Below are positions 15,762 through 23,990 of a stretch of DNA of 64,000 nucleotides, in pieces. Below the pieces are notes generated by a model. The model saw only the letters and a program-made list of their open reading frames with translations. It did not search any database and was not told the origin of the DNA. The DNA comes from Comamonadaceae bacterium (lineage in GTDB: Bacteria; Pseudomonadota; Gammaproteobacteria; Burkholderiales; Burkholderiaceae). The position numbers and the translations under genes were made by a program. The DNA lies in assembly GCA_947374535.1 (NCBI GenBank), contig CANCCJ010000004.1, positions 1 to 64,000 of the forward strand, in the 5' to 3' direction. Positions within the stretch are counted from its first letter, which is position 1; each line of letters begins with the position of its first letter.

Positions 15762-15777
15762 ATCCGGAAAAACTCTT

Positions 15778-15933
15778 ATGAGCTCACCCCGATTCGCAAC
15801 ATGCGCATGGACTTGCGCATCCCCAAACCCTGACTTGGTGCACACTTTCGCAAGATTCGCAGGATTCGCAACGCGTCATCCTGAAATCACGAAATTGCCC
15901 CTGTGCTGCTCACTTGAATTGGAGCATGCATGA
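15778..15933 (+). CDS. Possible small protein overlapping the YfjI-like gene
   Basis: Fifty-one codons from ATG at 15778, ending in an ATGA overlap with the start of the next gene. The peptide contains FARFAGFATRHP, which is encoded by tandem TTCGCA-type DNA repeats rather than by an obvious protein family. The overlap suggests translational coupling, but the ribosome site is weak. The frame may be open only because of the repeats. Confidence 0.35.
   Translation: MSSPRFATCAWTCASPNPDLVHTFARFAGFATRHPEITKLPLCCSLELEHA
15791..15875 (+). repeat. Iterated TTCGCAA-type repeats, left cluster
   Basis: ATTCGCAAC at 15792-15800 and then TTCGCAAG, ATTCGCAGG and ATTCGCAAC in tandem at 15847-15871. The spacing inside the tandem set is 9-10 bases, close to one helical turn. 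A second cluster in the opposite and same orientations lies after the P-loop gene. The arrangement resembles iterons or binding sites of an element-encoded protein. Confidence 0.5.
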
Positions 15934-17408
15934 GGCTAGGTCATCCCATTCATCACCCTCAGCCGCCCGAATGGGCCAAAGGCCCAAACATTGAGCCCTT
16001 GCCCTTGGCACGTGAGTTACCCCTTGCTTCGTCTTATCCCGTAGATGCGTTGGGCTCGATAGGTGCTGCCGTGGTGCAAGCCATGCACACCGTTGTTCAA
16101 GCACCCCCTGCCTTGATTGGTCAATCCATCTTGGCGGCAATGAACCAGGTAGCACAGCCATACGCCAATGTCTGTATCGATGGTCGTATCTCACCCCTGT
16201 CTGAATATTTCTTGACCTTAGGTGAGTCGGGTGAGCGCAAGTCTGCTGCCGATGGCTGGGCGCTGGCCGGCTTACGTGCCCATCAAAAGCAACGCATGCA
16301 GTCGTATGAGCAAGACCGAACCACCCATGAAAAAGAAATGGAGATTTACGAAACCACAACCAAGCGAATTCTGAGCGACAAAAAGCTCAGCCCCGAAGAT
16401 CGTCAAGCCCAACTGCTCGCATTAGAAAAACCTTGTGCGCCAGTTATGCCGTTGCTCATCGTGTCTGAGCCCAGCACCGAAGCAATCCAACGTCAATTGA
16501 TCATTGGCTTGCCATCCATTGGTCTGATCAATGATGAAGGTGGTCAGTTCTTAGGTGGGTTTGCCATGTCACCCGAAAAGCGGCTTGGCACACTCACCAC
16601 CCTCTCGCGACTGTGGGACCGAGGTGAGTTTGATCGCGTGCGCGTGGGTGATGGCTCTGGCAGCTATTACGGTCGTCGATTGAGTCTTCACTTGATGGTG
16701 CAGCCCGCTGTCGCCACCAGTCTCTTGGCAGATCCTCTGGCACGTGAGCAAGGATTTCTGGCGCGTTGTCTGACCAGCTACCCACAGTCCACAGCTGGCA
16801 TGCGCAGCTATGTGGAAGCAGACCTGAGCCAAGACATGGCGTACCAAGCTTATGCCCAGAGAGTCCAAGCGCTGCTGACCAATCCATGGCCACTTAAAGG
16901 TGAACATGAACTGGAGCCACCACTTCTATTCCTGTCAGCACAGGCCAAGCGTGACTGGATTGCCATCTACAACGACCTAGAAGCCCAACTCGGACAAGAC
17001 GGTTGCTATGCCGGTGTGCGTGCGCTAGCCAGCAAGGCTCCTGAACATATTGCTCGCTTGGCTGGGACGTTTGCAGTGTTTGAAGGAGTGAGCCAAATAC
17101 AGGCAGAACACATCGCACGTGCTTTGCACCTGATGCTGCACTACCTCGATGAGGCCTTGCGATTGTGGGGCGCTGGTCAAGTCAAACCAGAGCTGCGTCT
17201 GGCGCAAGAGCTCTTGAGCTGGCTCAGAGAAAAGCTAGGTCCTAACCGCGCCATCTCACTCACCGAGATTTATCGCAATGGTCCTGCGGCCATTCGAAGT
17301 GCCAATGCGGCACGGCAAGTCATGCGCGTTTTGATGGAACACGGCTGGGTCACCCCGGCGGTTCACCCACGCGCCAAAGAGGCGTTCGAGTTGGTGGTGC
17401 GCCGATGA
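15930..17408 (+). CDS. YfjI/DUF3987-family P-loop protein
   Basis: A 492-residue protein of the DUF3987/YfjI family found in integrative elements and prophage-like islands. A P-loop, GESGERKS, lies at residues 98-105, and IGLINDEGG near 193-201 may be the Walker B strand. The family is considered a primase-helicase or replication-type ATPase, but its function is not proven. The C-terminus (GPAAIRSANAARQVMRVLMEHGW) looks like a winged helix. The start overlaps an upstream small frame by ATGA, and the stop overlaps the next small frame the same way. It is flanked by TTGCGAA-type repeats. Confidence 0.85.
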   Translation: MRLGHPIHHPQPPEWAKGPNIEPLPLARELPLASSYPVDALGSIGAAVVQAMHTVVQAPPALIGQSILAAMNQVAQPYANVCIDGRISPLSEYFLTLGESGERKSAADGWALAGLRAHQKQRMQSYEQDRTTHEKEMEIYETTTKRILSDKKLSPEDRQAQLLALEKPCAPVMPLLIVSEPSTEAIQRQLIIGLPSIGLINDEGGQFLGGFAMSPEKRLGTLTTLSRLWDRGEFDRVRVGDGSGSYYGRRLSLHLMVQPAVATSLLADPLAREQGFLARCLTSYPQSTAGMRSYVEADLSQDMAYQAYAQRVQALLTNPWPLKGEHELEPPLLFLSAQAKRDWIAIYNDLEAQLGQDGCYAGVRALASKAPEHIARLAGTFAVFEGVSQIQAEHIARALHLMLHYLDEALRLWGAGQVKPELRLAQELLSWLREKLGPNRAISLTEIYRNGPAAIRSANAARQVMRVLMEHGWVTPAVHPRAKEAFELVVRR

Positions 17409-17635
17409 ATACAAAGATTTCAGCTTTGCACCCTGCGAATTTTGCGAATCCCGCGAAACCCCGCATGGCGACTGGTCGTAACCCTTCGCAACCGCTTGCG
17501 AATTCTTGCGAATCGCAAAGCATCCCCGTTTCCAACGCTCTGCCTCCCAGCGTTCCCTCTATTCAAGAGGAGGCACTTGCACAACTTGATTCAACACAAC
17601 TCAACCAAAACCCGAAAGGACTCACATGCAACTAA
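17405..17635 (+). CDS. Possible small protein encoded by repeat DNA
   Basis: Seventy-six codons that start in an ATGA overlap with the YfjI-like gene. The N-terminus ANFANPAKP is encoded by tandem GCGAAT-type repeats. The rest is low-complexity and rich in Pro, Ser and Asn. No domain is recognised. It may be a real coupled peptide or simply an open frame over repeat DNA between two genes; I cannot decide. Confidence 0.35.
   Translation: MNTKISALHPANFANPAKPRMATGRNPSQPLANSCESQSIPVSNALPPSVPSIQEEALAQLDSTQLNQNPKGLTCN
17435..17520 (+). repeat. Iterated TTGCGAA-type repeats, right cluster
   Basis: TGCGAATTTTGCGAATCCCGCGAA at 17435-17458 (interrupted copies) and CTTCGCAA, TTGCGAATT, TTGCGAATC at 17484-17516. 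The core GCGAA recurs in both orientations at about 10-base intervals. It mirrors the left cluster at 15791-15875, with the P-loop gene between them. Confidence 0.5.
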
Positions 17636-18462
17636 ACCCGTTCAAAAAATCTGGTGCTTATTACAACGGCATCAAAAGCAAGCACGACGCTTTGACACGC
17701 CAGGTCGAGAGCGTGACCACTGAGCTGACCAAGGCACAAGCCAATCAACAGAAGAAAAACGAGGCGTATCAAGAGTTGCTTGACGCATCAAATCTGTCTC
17801 GGTTCAGTCCTTCCGAACGGAATGCTCTGCAACAACTTAACGATGCTAAGTCTCAAGTCAACACGCTTGAGATGCATCTGCGCAACTTGAATTCGCAAGT
17901 CATGGAGTTGCGCCCCACGGTCAATGCACCGGAAAGCCTCAAACAGGTCAAGAGCGAGATAGCTGCACTTGCACGTCACGAGGCAGAACTGAATGCGACT
18001 TCTGAAAAGACGCAAACCCAAATCGAGAAGTTTGACGAGCGCATCACCATGCTTGAAGAGCGCATCTTGCAAGAAACGCAGATCGCAGCGCAATCGATGC
18101 TCGAGTCAGAGGGTGACTTCGTGACGCCTGAATCGCTTTCCAAGCTGGATGTCGAGTTGCGCATTGCCCAGATTACGCAAAAAGAGCTCAAGGCCAAGCA
18201 GGAGCTGTTGCGCAAAGAGCTTGCTTCTCTTCCTCTCAAGCACCGCGAATTGCGTCGCAGTCTTGTCGTCAACCGAGCACTGGTGGCTGAGATTGATTCA
18301 CGCGAGGCTTTGCTGCCAGTCATGAAGTTGATCGCCCGAGCAGCCATCACCAAGCATGAAGCTGGACACACCAATCAATCGGATTCCTATGTGATCGACA
18401 TACCGCCTGAATTGTCAGATGCAGTGGAGGCTGAACTGGCATCTGAAGCATCGACCTCATAA
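17626..18462 (+). CDS. Coiled-coil protein of the integrative element
   Basis: A 278-residue soluble protein that is almost entirely heptad-like helix from residue 18 to about 235 (for example LTRQVESVTTELTKAQANQQ and KQVKSEIAALARHEAEL). A short acidic tail follows. There is no membrane segment or enzymatic motif. It sits between the P-loop gene and several small unknown genes on the plus strand. A structural or DNA-organising role is possible but not shown. Confidence 0.75.
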   Translation: MQLNPFKKSGAYYNGIKSKHDALTRQVESVTTELTKAQANQQKKNEAYQELLDASNLSRFSPSERNALQQLNDAKSQVNTLEMHLRNLNSQVMELRPTVNAPESLKQVKSEIAALARHEAELNATSEKTQTQIEKFDERITMLEERILQETQIAAQSMLESEGDFVTPESLSKLDVELRIAQITQKELKAKQELLRKELASLPLKHRELRRSLVVNRALVAEIDSREALLPVMKLIARAAITKHEAGHTNQSDSYVIDIPPELSDAVEAELASEASTS

Positions 18463-18622
18463 GAACTTGGATGGCAGCGAGGCGAGGCATAGCTGTCATC
18501 CATTGGTGCATTTGTCTGCGCACTTGCACCACTCCTTGGAGCCATGCGACGTAACGCCCGCCGGTGCTGACTGTGAAAGGCATTGCAGAAAACCGGCAAC
18601 CCCTAATTTTGAAAGACCAAAC

Positions 18623-19012
18623 ATGAATGAAACAACTGACACCGTGGCGTCACCAACGCCCAACGCACCCACTCCTAAGGAGATGGAAAACCTCGTCATC
18701 AACTGGTTCAAGGCGGGCCTGTCCATCGAATGGATTCCGCTTGATTACACAGAAATCGCGACACCTAATTTCACAAGCTACTTCGAACACCTGTGCAGTG
18801 AACATGCGCCATGGATTCTTCACACACCCATGGACCTTCACAAACTGCCTGAAGGTTTGACAGGGTGGTTGATGCCCAGCGGGCATGGCGACACATGCGT
18901 GGTGTGCGGCTATTGGGATGGTGAAGTCACATTCATGTTGATGACTCATAGCGAGACAGGCGAGGTGGTGACCTACCGCACCAGCGGCCACGGCAAGGGG
19001 GTTGTTCACTAA
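18623..19012 (+). CDS. Unknown small protein
   Basis: A 129-residue protein beginning at ATG 18623 (MNETTDTVASPTP); longer in-frame extensions overlap intergenic DNA and are not favoured. The core has EMENLVINWFKAGLSIEWIPL and a C-terminal beta region with GDTCVVCGYWDGEVTFMLM; the CVVC pair could bind a metal. I do not recognise the family. It is part of the same plus-strand run as its neighbours. Confidence 0.6.
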   Translation: MNETTDTVASPTPNAPTPKEMENLVINWFKAGLSIEWIPLDYTEIATPNFTSYFEHLCSEHAPWILHTPMDLHKLPEGLTGWLMPSGHGDTCVVCGYWDGEVTFMLMTHSETGEVVTYRTSGHGKGVVH

Positions 19013-19042
19013 GTCACGCCGTTATCGGCCACAGGTTGTCTG

Positions 19043-19084
19043 AATTGCGCAAATCGCCCGCTTATTGCTGGGCGAATCGCAATT
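19043..19084. repeat. Imperfect inverted repeat between element genes
   Basis: AATTGCGCAAATCGCCC (19043-19059) and GGGCGAATCGCAATT (19070-19084) pair nearly completely, with two extra bases in one arm, around a ten-base loop. The arms contain the same GCGAATCGC core as the repeats at 17435-17520. There is no T run. It may be a binding site for the same protein, or a transcript hairpin. Confidence 0.55.
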
Positions 19085-19154
19085 TAAGACTTGGCTTCTG
19101 ACCCAAACAGAGCGTTCATAGAGACCCGTAAACAACCCATTGAAGGAACCCCTC

Positions 19155-19397
19155 ATGACAACAACCCACCAGGTCCATGTGACCGACACCAACAACAGGT
19201 CTCGCGGCCTGATGTCTGTCGACATCGATTTCGATGACGTCGGCCCTTGCCTGCTGACCCACGATGGTCAGCAATATGTCTTCACCCACAAATCTGGCGT
19301 GAACTCAGAAACCGGAACTGCCGTACGTGAGATGGCAACGCCTACTGACGCACGGTTGTGGATCACGCTGGACGCCACGCACATCTGGGAGGACTGA
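19155..19397 (+). CDS. Unknown small beta-rich protein
   Basis: Eighty residues from ATG 19155, which has GAAGGA nine bases upstream. An in-frame ATG at 19140 is less likely because it would place that ribosome site inside the gene. The sequence is polar and strand-rich (HQVHVTDTNNRSRGLMSVDID; LLTHDGQQYVFTHKSG). No family is recognised. It ends one base before the DUF2924 gene, indicating one operon with it and the recombinase. Confidence 0.6.
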   Translation: MTTTHQVHVTDTNNRSRGLMSVDIDFDDVGPCLLTHDGQQYVFTHKSGVNSETGTAVREMATPTDARLWITLDATHIWED

Positions 19398-19398
19398 G

Positions 19399-19836
19399 AT
19401 GGAACAAACCACACCATCAATCAGCGCCCAAATCACAGCCTTGCGCACCATGCCCCTCAAGGAGCTTTGGCTGATGTGGGACAAGTACTACGCCAAGCGC
19501 CCCACCACCACAACGCGTGACTATCTCAGCTCGCGCCTAGCCTTCAAGATTCAGGAGCAAGCCTTTGGTGGCATGACCCCTGATATCAAACGCCGCCTCA
19601 TGCGACTGGGTGAGAGCCAGTCCAAGTTGGGCAACCGCATCTACCCCTTGCACGAGGTACTACCCGGCACGGTGTTTGTGCGCGACTTTGGTCCCAACTC
19701 TTATCGCGTGACTGTCACGCCTGAAGGTCGCTTCGAACTCGATGGCAAAGAGTTCAAGAGTCTCAGTGCTGCGGCCCGACACATCACCGGCACCCAATGG
19801 TCGGGTCCTAAGTTTTTTGGGTTGGTCAAAGATTGA
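19399..19836 (+). CDS. DUF2924 domain protein
   Basis: A 145-residue basic protein of the DUF2924 family. It shows the N-terminal helix SAQITALRTMPLKELWLMWD, the middle LSSRLAFKIQEQAFGG, and the C-terminal segment GTVFVRDFGPNSYRVTVTPE with LSAAARHITGTQWSG. Members are nearly always encoded beside large serine recombinases in phages and integrative elements, as here, and are thought to assist recombination or bind DNA; the role is not established. The ATG at 19399 follows a GGGAGGAC ribosome site. Confidence 0.85.
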   Translation: MEQTTPSISAQITALRTMPLKELWLMWDKYYAKRPTTTTRDYLSSRLAFKIQEQAFGGMTPDIKRRLMRLGESQSKLGNRIYPLHEVLPGTVFVRDFGPNSYRVTVTPEGRFELDGKEFKSLSAAARHITGTQWSGPKFFGLVKD

Positions 19837-19847
19837 AAGGTAACAAC

Positions 19848-21194
19848 ATGAATGAAGTTCAAAAAATAAAACCCAAGCGCTGCGCTGTGTATTGCCGCGT
19901 CTCATCCGATGAAGGTCTGGACCAAGCGTTTAACTCCATCGATGCGCAAAAGGAATCTGGTCACGCGTTTATCAAGAGCCAAAGCCATGAGGGCTGGATC
20001 TCGGTCAAAGATGACTATGACGATCTAGCTTACTCCGGCGGCAACATGGAGCGCCCTGCCTTGCAACGTTTGCTCAAAGACATCAAAGCAGGTCGCATTG
20101 ACATGATCGTGGTCTACAAGATCGATCGCTTGTCACGCTCGTTGGCAGATTTTGCGAAGATGGTCGAAGTGTTTGATGAGCACAAGGTAAGTTTTAGTGC
20201 GGTCACCCAGCAGATCAACTCGGCCACATCGATGGGGCGCTTGATGCTCAACGTGCTGCTGTCATTTGCGCAGTTCGAGCGTGAGGTCACCAGTGAGCGT
20301 ATCCGCGATAAGTTTGCAGCCAGCAAAGCCAAAGGCATCTTCATGGGTGGCGCGGTGCCGCTGGGCTACCGTGTTGAAAATCGCAAACTGTGGGTGATTC
20401 CCGAAGAAGCTGAAGTCATACGCTTCATCTACGAAGAGTACGCCCGCGTGCGCCGCACCGTTGATGTGTTGCAAGCCCTTGAACAAAAGGGCATCAAGAC
20501 ACGTAAGGGCAAAGCGTATTCGCGACAGTCCATCTTTGCGATTTTGCGCAATCCCTTGTATCAAGGCTTGATGGCTCACAAGGGCAAAACCTATCCGGGC
20601 CTGCACGATGCCATCGTCACCCAAGAGATGGTGGATGCGGTGCGTCCGATGTTGGATTTGGAACCGACTGATCTGCGCTCCATGGGACGATCACGCCACC
20701 ACCCACCAGCGCTGTTGCGTGGGTTGTTGTTCGCACCGAACGGTCACCGCATGACACCCGGCTTCACTGTCAAGAAAGCCAATGGCGGTCACCGCTACCA
20801 GTACTACCAAGATCTGCACACCGTGCGCTTTGGAAAAAATGCAGATGGGTTCGGTTTGATTTCGGCCACGCAGATTGAAGGGCTCGTGGTCAAACATGTC
20901 GTTGCCGCGTTGCAGTCGCCTGAGTCCATCCAAGCGGTCTGGGATGAGATTCGCAAGCAACACACAGACATGGACGAGGGGCATGTGCTTTTGGCGATGC
21001 GCAACATGGCCCAGATGTGGCCTGACATGTTCCCGCAAGAGCAAATTCGCATTGTTCGTTTGCTCATCGAACGCGTTCAAATCACAGACTCAGCGATTGA
21101 GATTGATTGGCTGCACTCAGGTTGGTTGCAACTCGCGTGTGAGCTCGCGCCCAACAGCATCGGCGCTGAGTTGGCAGAAATGGAGCAAGCATGA
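19848..21194 (+). CDS. Large serine recombinase
   Basis: A 448-residue recombinase that would integrate or excise the surrounding element. The N-terminal resolvase domain shows VYCRVSSDEG with the nucleophile at about Ser19, IVVYKIDRLSRSLADF, and FAQFEREVTSERIRDK. A recombinase domain follows (GGAVPLGYRV, ILRNPLYQGLMAHKGK). No Cys-rich zinc ribbon is evident. The ATG at 19848 is chosen because AAAGGT precedes it. The end overlaps the next gene by ATGA. The element boundaries are not resolved. Confidence 0.92.
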   Translation: MNEVQKIKPKRCAVYCRVSSDEGLDQAFNSIDAQKESGHAFIKSQSHEGWISVKDDYDDLAYSGGNMERPALQRLLKDIKAGRIDMIVVYKIDRLSRSLADFAKMVEVFDEHKVSFSAVTQQINSATSMGRLMLNVLLSFAQFEREVTSERIRDKFAASKAKGIFMGGAVPLGYRVENRKLWVIPEEAEVIRFIYEEYARVRRTVDVLQALEQKGIKTRKGKAYSRQSIFAILRNPLYQGLMAHKGKTYPGLHDAIVTQEMVDAVRPMLDLEPTDLRSMGRSRHHPPALLRGLLFAPNGHRMTPGFTVKKANGGHRYQYYQDLHTVRFGKNADGFGLISATQIEGLVVKHVVAALQSPESIQAVWDEIRKQHTDMDEGHVLLAMRNMAQMWPDMFPQEQIRIVRLLIERVQITDSAIEIDWLHSGWLQLACELAPNSIGAELAEMEQA

Positions 21195-21727
21195 ACCGAG
21201 TTAAAACGATTCTGAGCCAGATGGGTAACGCTAAGACGGTGCGTAGCGGCAAAAAGGAAGGGCTTCGACTCACCACAGTCATTCCTATGCGCATTGAGCG
21301 CCACCATGCAACCAAGGTCATCATCAGCCCCGAAGATGAAGACCCCAGAACCAATGCCAAGCCGTGGCGGGCGACCATGGATGCCAAGCTCATCAAAGCG
21401 TTGGGTAGAGCTGTTTATTGGCAGCACCTCATCGATACGGGACGTGTGGCCAACATGACCGAGCTTGCGCGTGCCGAGGGGATGGACAAGGTGCGTGTGC
21501 ACAAGATCTTGAAACTGGCTCGGTTGTCGCCTGCCATTGCCGAACGTGTTGCCTGCGCCAAGGGGCCTGTAGGCCTCTCCTTTGAGTTCTTTATGCGAAA
21601 GCAACTGCCAGACAGCTGGGAAGAACAAGAGGCCTTAATCGAGGGTTTGGCAACGAAGGAGGCAAAGTTCAAATCACCTGAGCCCACCACCTCTGTGTCC
21701 AAACATGATGCCCGAAAGGCCGCATAA
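21191..21727 (+). CDS. Unknown recombinase-coupled DNA-binding-like protein
   Basis: A 178-residue basic protein whose start overlaps the recombinase stop by ATGA. Residues about 78-115 read like a ParB/KorB-style helix-turn-helix (HLIDTGRVANMTELARAEGM, then VRVHKILKLARLSP). Proteins of this kind often accompany DUF2924 and serine recombinase genes, but no function is named. It ends in front of a strong terminator and is the last gene of the element before the tRNA. Confidence 0.7.
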   Translation: MNRVKTILSQMGNAKTVRSGKKEGLRLTTVIPMRIERHHATKVIISPEDEDPRTNAKPWRATMDAKLIKALGRAVYWQHLIDTGRVANMTELARAEGMDKVRVHKILKLARLSPAIAERVACAKGPVGLSFEFFMRKQLPDSWEEQEALIEGLATKEAKFKSPEPTTSVSKHDARKAA

Positions 21728-21777
21728 ACAGGGCATCTCAAAGGGGGACGACCAACGCAAAACAGAGAACAGAGACG

Positions 21778-21804
21778 AAAAAGGGCTGCATGGCAGCCCT
21801 TTTT
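21778..21804 (+). terminator. Terminator of the recombinase operon
   Basis: GGGCTGC (21783-21789) pairs with GCAGCCC (21793-21799) around an ATG loop, with an A run before and TTTTT after. It is 50 bases past the stop of the last element gene. Confidence 0.88.
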
Positions 21805-21879
21805 GTTTGGATGTGTGAGGGGTGTAAAAACGCATCCCTTGCTCGAACCCCGCACACACTGGGGCTTCGCACCAAAAGA

Positions 21880-21906
21880 AAAAGCCTCGAGGATATCGAG
21901 GCTTTT
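21880..21906 (-). terminator. Terminator of the tRNA-Thr gene (possibly bidirectional)
   Basis: AAAAGCCTCGA (21880-21890) pairs perfectly with TCGAGGCTTTT (21896-21906) around five bases. On the minus strand it lies four bases after the CCA end of the tRNA and ends in a T run. Confidence 0.85.
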
Positions 21907-21910
21907 CAAA

Positions 21911-21986
21911 TGGTGCCGCTTGTCGGAATCGAACTGACGACCTACCGCTTACAAGGCGGGTGCTCTACCAACTGAGCTAAAGCGGC
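21911..21986 (-). tRNA. tRNA-Thr (anticodon TGT)
   Basis: The minus strand folds into a complete cloverleaf of 76 bases. The acceptor GCCGCTT pairs with AAGCGGC, the D arm contains AGCTCAGTTGGTAGAGC, the anticodon loop is CTTGTAA (TGT), the T loop is TTCGATT, and an encoded CCA follows. The first pair of the anticodon stem (C-T) and one T-stem pair (A-C) are mismatched. It is intact and marks the border between the mobile region and core genes. Confidence 0.9.
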
Positions 21987-22017
21987 GCAGGCAATATTCT
22001 AACCTAACTTTTACGCC

Positions 22018-22497
22018 TCATTTCACGCGTGTGAGTGTTGGACGACCAGAAGGTGTTGTGGGCGTTGGTGGCTCATCGTCTGAACCTTTGTCAGCATGTG
22101 GTGTCTCCACCGCACTCAACACAGGACGAGCAGCCACGGGTGATAGGGCTGTCGATGCCTCAGTGGCAGATGACGCACTCATCGGAAAGGACATGCCCTG
22201 TCCGTTTTCGCGCGCATAAATCGCCATCACACGACTCACAGGAATGATGATTTCGCGTGGCACACCACCGAAACGCGCTTTGAATTCGATGAACTCATTG
22301 CCAAGCTTCATACCCGACGTGGCATCGTAGCCCACGTTCAAAACGATCTCGCCTTTTTTGACATATTCCATAGGCACCTGCACTGTCTCATCGACAACAA
22401 CTGCCACATAAGGTGTGAAGCCGTTGTCGGTGCACCACTCGTGCAAAGCACGAAGCAGATAAGGACGGGTGGAGGATACGTCTGGAGCGTTCAACAT
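22018..22497 (-). CDS. sspB: ClpXP adaptor SspB
   Basis: A 159-residue adaptor that delivers SsrA-tagged peptides to the ClpXP protease. The N-terminal substrate-binding fold is typical: RPYLLRALHEWCTDNGFTPY, VPMEYVKKGEIVLNV, then FIEFKARFGGVPREI and VSRVMAIYARENGQGM. A long Ala, Ser and Thr-rich linker leads to the C-terminal tail (GRPTLTRVK) that binds ClpX. It lies five bases after sspA on the same strand, the usual pairing. Confidence 0.93.
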   Translation of the reverse strand: MLNAPDVSSTRPYLLRALHEWCTDNGFTPYVAVVVDETVQVPMEYVKKGEIVLNVGYDATSGMKLGNEFIEFKARFGGVPREIIIPVSRVMAIYARENGQGMSFPMSASSATEASTALSPVAARPVLSAVETPHADKGSDDEPPTPTTPSGRPTLTRVK

Positions 22498-22502
22498 AGG
22501 AA

Positions 22503-23114
22503 TTACTTACGCATGACCTTTTCAGAAGGCGTGAGCGCTTCGATATAGGCAGGACGAGAGAAGATGCGTTCAGCGTATTTCAGCAAAGGTGCTGCGTTCT
22601 TCGACAAATCGATACCGTAGTGATCCAGACGCCACAACAACGGGGCAATGGCCACATCGAGCATGGAGAAGTTCTCACCGAGCATGTACTTGTTTTTCAA
22701 GAACACTGGCGCCAACTGCGTCAAACGGTCACGGATGTGAGCGCGGGCTTTTTCCAACGCTTTGTCGTTGGCTTTGGCGACGCGTGACTCCAAAGTGGAC
22801 ACGTGTGTGAACAATTCTTTTTCGAAGTTCAACAAGAACAAACGCACTCGGGCTCGTTCGACAGGGTCACCAGGCATCAACTGTGGATGCGGGAAACGCT
22901 CATCAATGTATTCGTTGATGATGTTTGATTCATACAAGATGAGATCACGCTCGACCAAGATAGGCACTTGACCGTACGGGTTCATCACATTGATGTCTTC
23001 GGGTTTGTTGTAAAGATCAACATCGCGGATTTCAAAGTCCATGCCTTTTTCGAACAAGACAAAACGGCAGCGATGTGAGTAGGGACACGTAGTTCCCGAG
23101 TAAAGCACCATCAT
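22503..23114 (-). CDS. sspA: Stringent starvation protein A
   Basis: A 203-residue glutathione-transferase-fold protein. The thioredoxin-like N-terminal half (MVLYSGTTCPYSHRCRFVLFEKG, VPILVERDLILYESNII) leads into the helical C-terminal half (MLGENFSMLDVAIAPLLWRLDHYGI). In E. coli SspA binds RNA polymerase and aids acid and starvation survival; the same is inferred here. It forms a two-gene unit with sspB and lies downstream of petABC. Confidence 0.93.
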   Translation of the reverse strand: MMVLYSGTTCPYSHRCRFVLFEKGMDFEIRDVDLYNKPEDINVMNPYGQVPILVERDLILYESNIINEYIDERFPHPQLMPGDPVERARVRLFLLNFEKELFTHVSTLESRVAKANDKALEKARAHIRDRLTQLAPVFLKNKYMLGENFSMLDVAIAPLLWRLDHYGIDLSKNAAPLLKYAERIFSRPAYIEALTPSEKVMRK

Positions 23115-23174
23115 GATGGGCGGCTCCTAAAAATCAAAAAGAGTGGCAGGCTAACCTGTCACTCCGTGAGGTGA

Positions 23175-23195
23175 CAACAGGCGCAAAGCCTGTTG
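23175..23195 (-). terminator. Hairpin after petC
   Basis: CAACAGGC (23175-23182) pairs perfectly with GCCTGTTG (23188-23195) around five bases, 17 bases after the petC stop. There is no clear T run, so it may be a weak or factor-assisted terminator or an mRNA 3' end stabiliser. Confidence 0.5.
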
Positions 23196-23211
23196 CCGAA
23201 TTTGCGCGAGG

Positions 23212-23970
23212 TTACTTGATGTCTTTCCAGAAGGAGGCATTCAAGCGCCATGCGATGAACATAAAGCCCACCAAGAACAACATCACCCACACACCAATGC
23301 GAACGCGAGTGTTTTGAGCGGGTTCAGCCATCCATTGCAAGTAACCGACAAGGTCACCCATCGCTTGGTCGTATTCCAACGGGGTCATCTTGCCAGGGGT
23401 CACTTGATCCCAGCCTTTGAAGGTGTGAACTTGATGGCCGTGCTCTTCGCTGGTCTCGTAAATCGGACGGCGCACGCCTTGCATTTCCCACAACACATGA
23501 GGCATGCCCACGTTCGGGAACACCAAGTTGTTCCAGCCCGTGGCTTTGGTTTCATCGCGGTAGAACGTGCGCAAGTAGGTGTAGAGGTAATCTGCACCGG
23601 TGCCGCCGTGGCCTGCGCGTGAACGGGCGATCACAGTCAAGTCAGGCGGTGTTGCACCAAACCACTCTTTGGCCTGTTTAGGGTCAATGTTGGCTTTCAT
23701 GGTGTCGCCGACTTTTTCAGTCGTGAACAACAAGTTGTCTTTGATCTGCTGCTCGGTCAAACCGAGATCTTTCAATCGGTTGAAGCGCATGAACGCTGCC
23801 GAGTGACAGTTCAAGCAATGGTTGACGAAAATCTTGGCGCCATTTTGCAGAGCAGCCAGATCGTTGGTTTTGTTCGGCGCTTTGTCCCAGGCGATGGTTT
23901 CACCACCAGACGCTTGCGCGCCAGCGACTACACCAAGAGCCAAAGCCAAGCTGAGAATGATTTTTTTCAT
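23212..23970 (-). CDS. petC: Cytochrome c1 of the bc1 complex
   Basis: A 252-residue periplasm-facing c-type cytochrome of ubiquinol-cytochrome c reductase. It has a Sec signal peptide (MKKIILSLALALGVVAGAQA) and a heme-binding CLNCH at residues 52-56. RSRAGHGGTGADYLYTYLR and FPNVGMPHVLWEMQG carry family features, including the axial methionine region. The C-terminal anchor is IGVWVMLFLVGFMFIAW. It is the third gene of petABC with a GGAGA ribosome site, 20 bases after petB. Confidence 0.97.
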   Translation of the reverse strand: MKKIILSLALALGVVAGAQASGGETIAWDKAPNKTNDLAALQNGAKIFVNHCLNCHSAAFMRFNRLKDLGLTEQQIKDNLLFTTEKVGDTMKANIDPKQAKEWFGATPPDLTVIARSRAGHGGTGADYLYTYLRTFYRDETKATGWNNLVFPNVGMPHVLWEMQGVRRPIYETSEEHGHQVHTFKGWDQVTPGKMTPLEYDQAMGDLVGYLQWMAEPAQNTRVRIGVWVMLFLVGFMFIAWRLNASFWKDIK

Positions 23971-23990
23971 GGTTATGTTCTCCGTGAATC

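Noticed and set aside
15791..17520. CRISPR array
   Set aside because: The repeat units are short (7-9 bases), near-tandem and without regular spacers.
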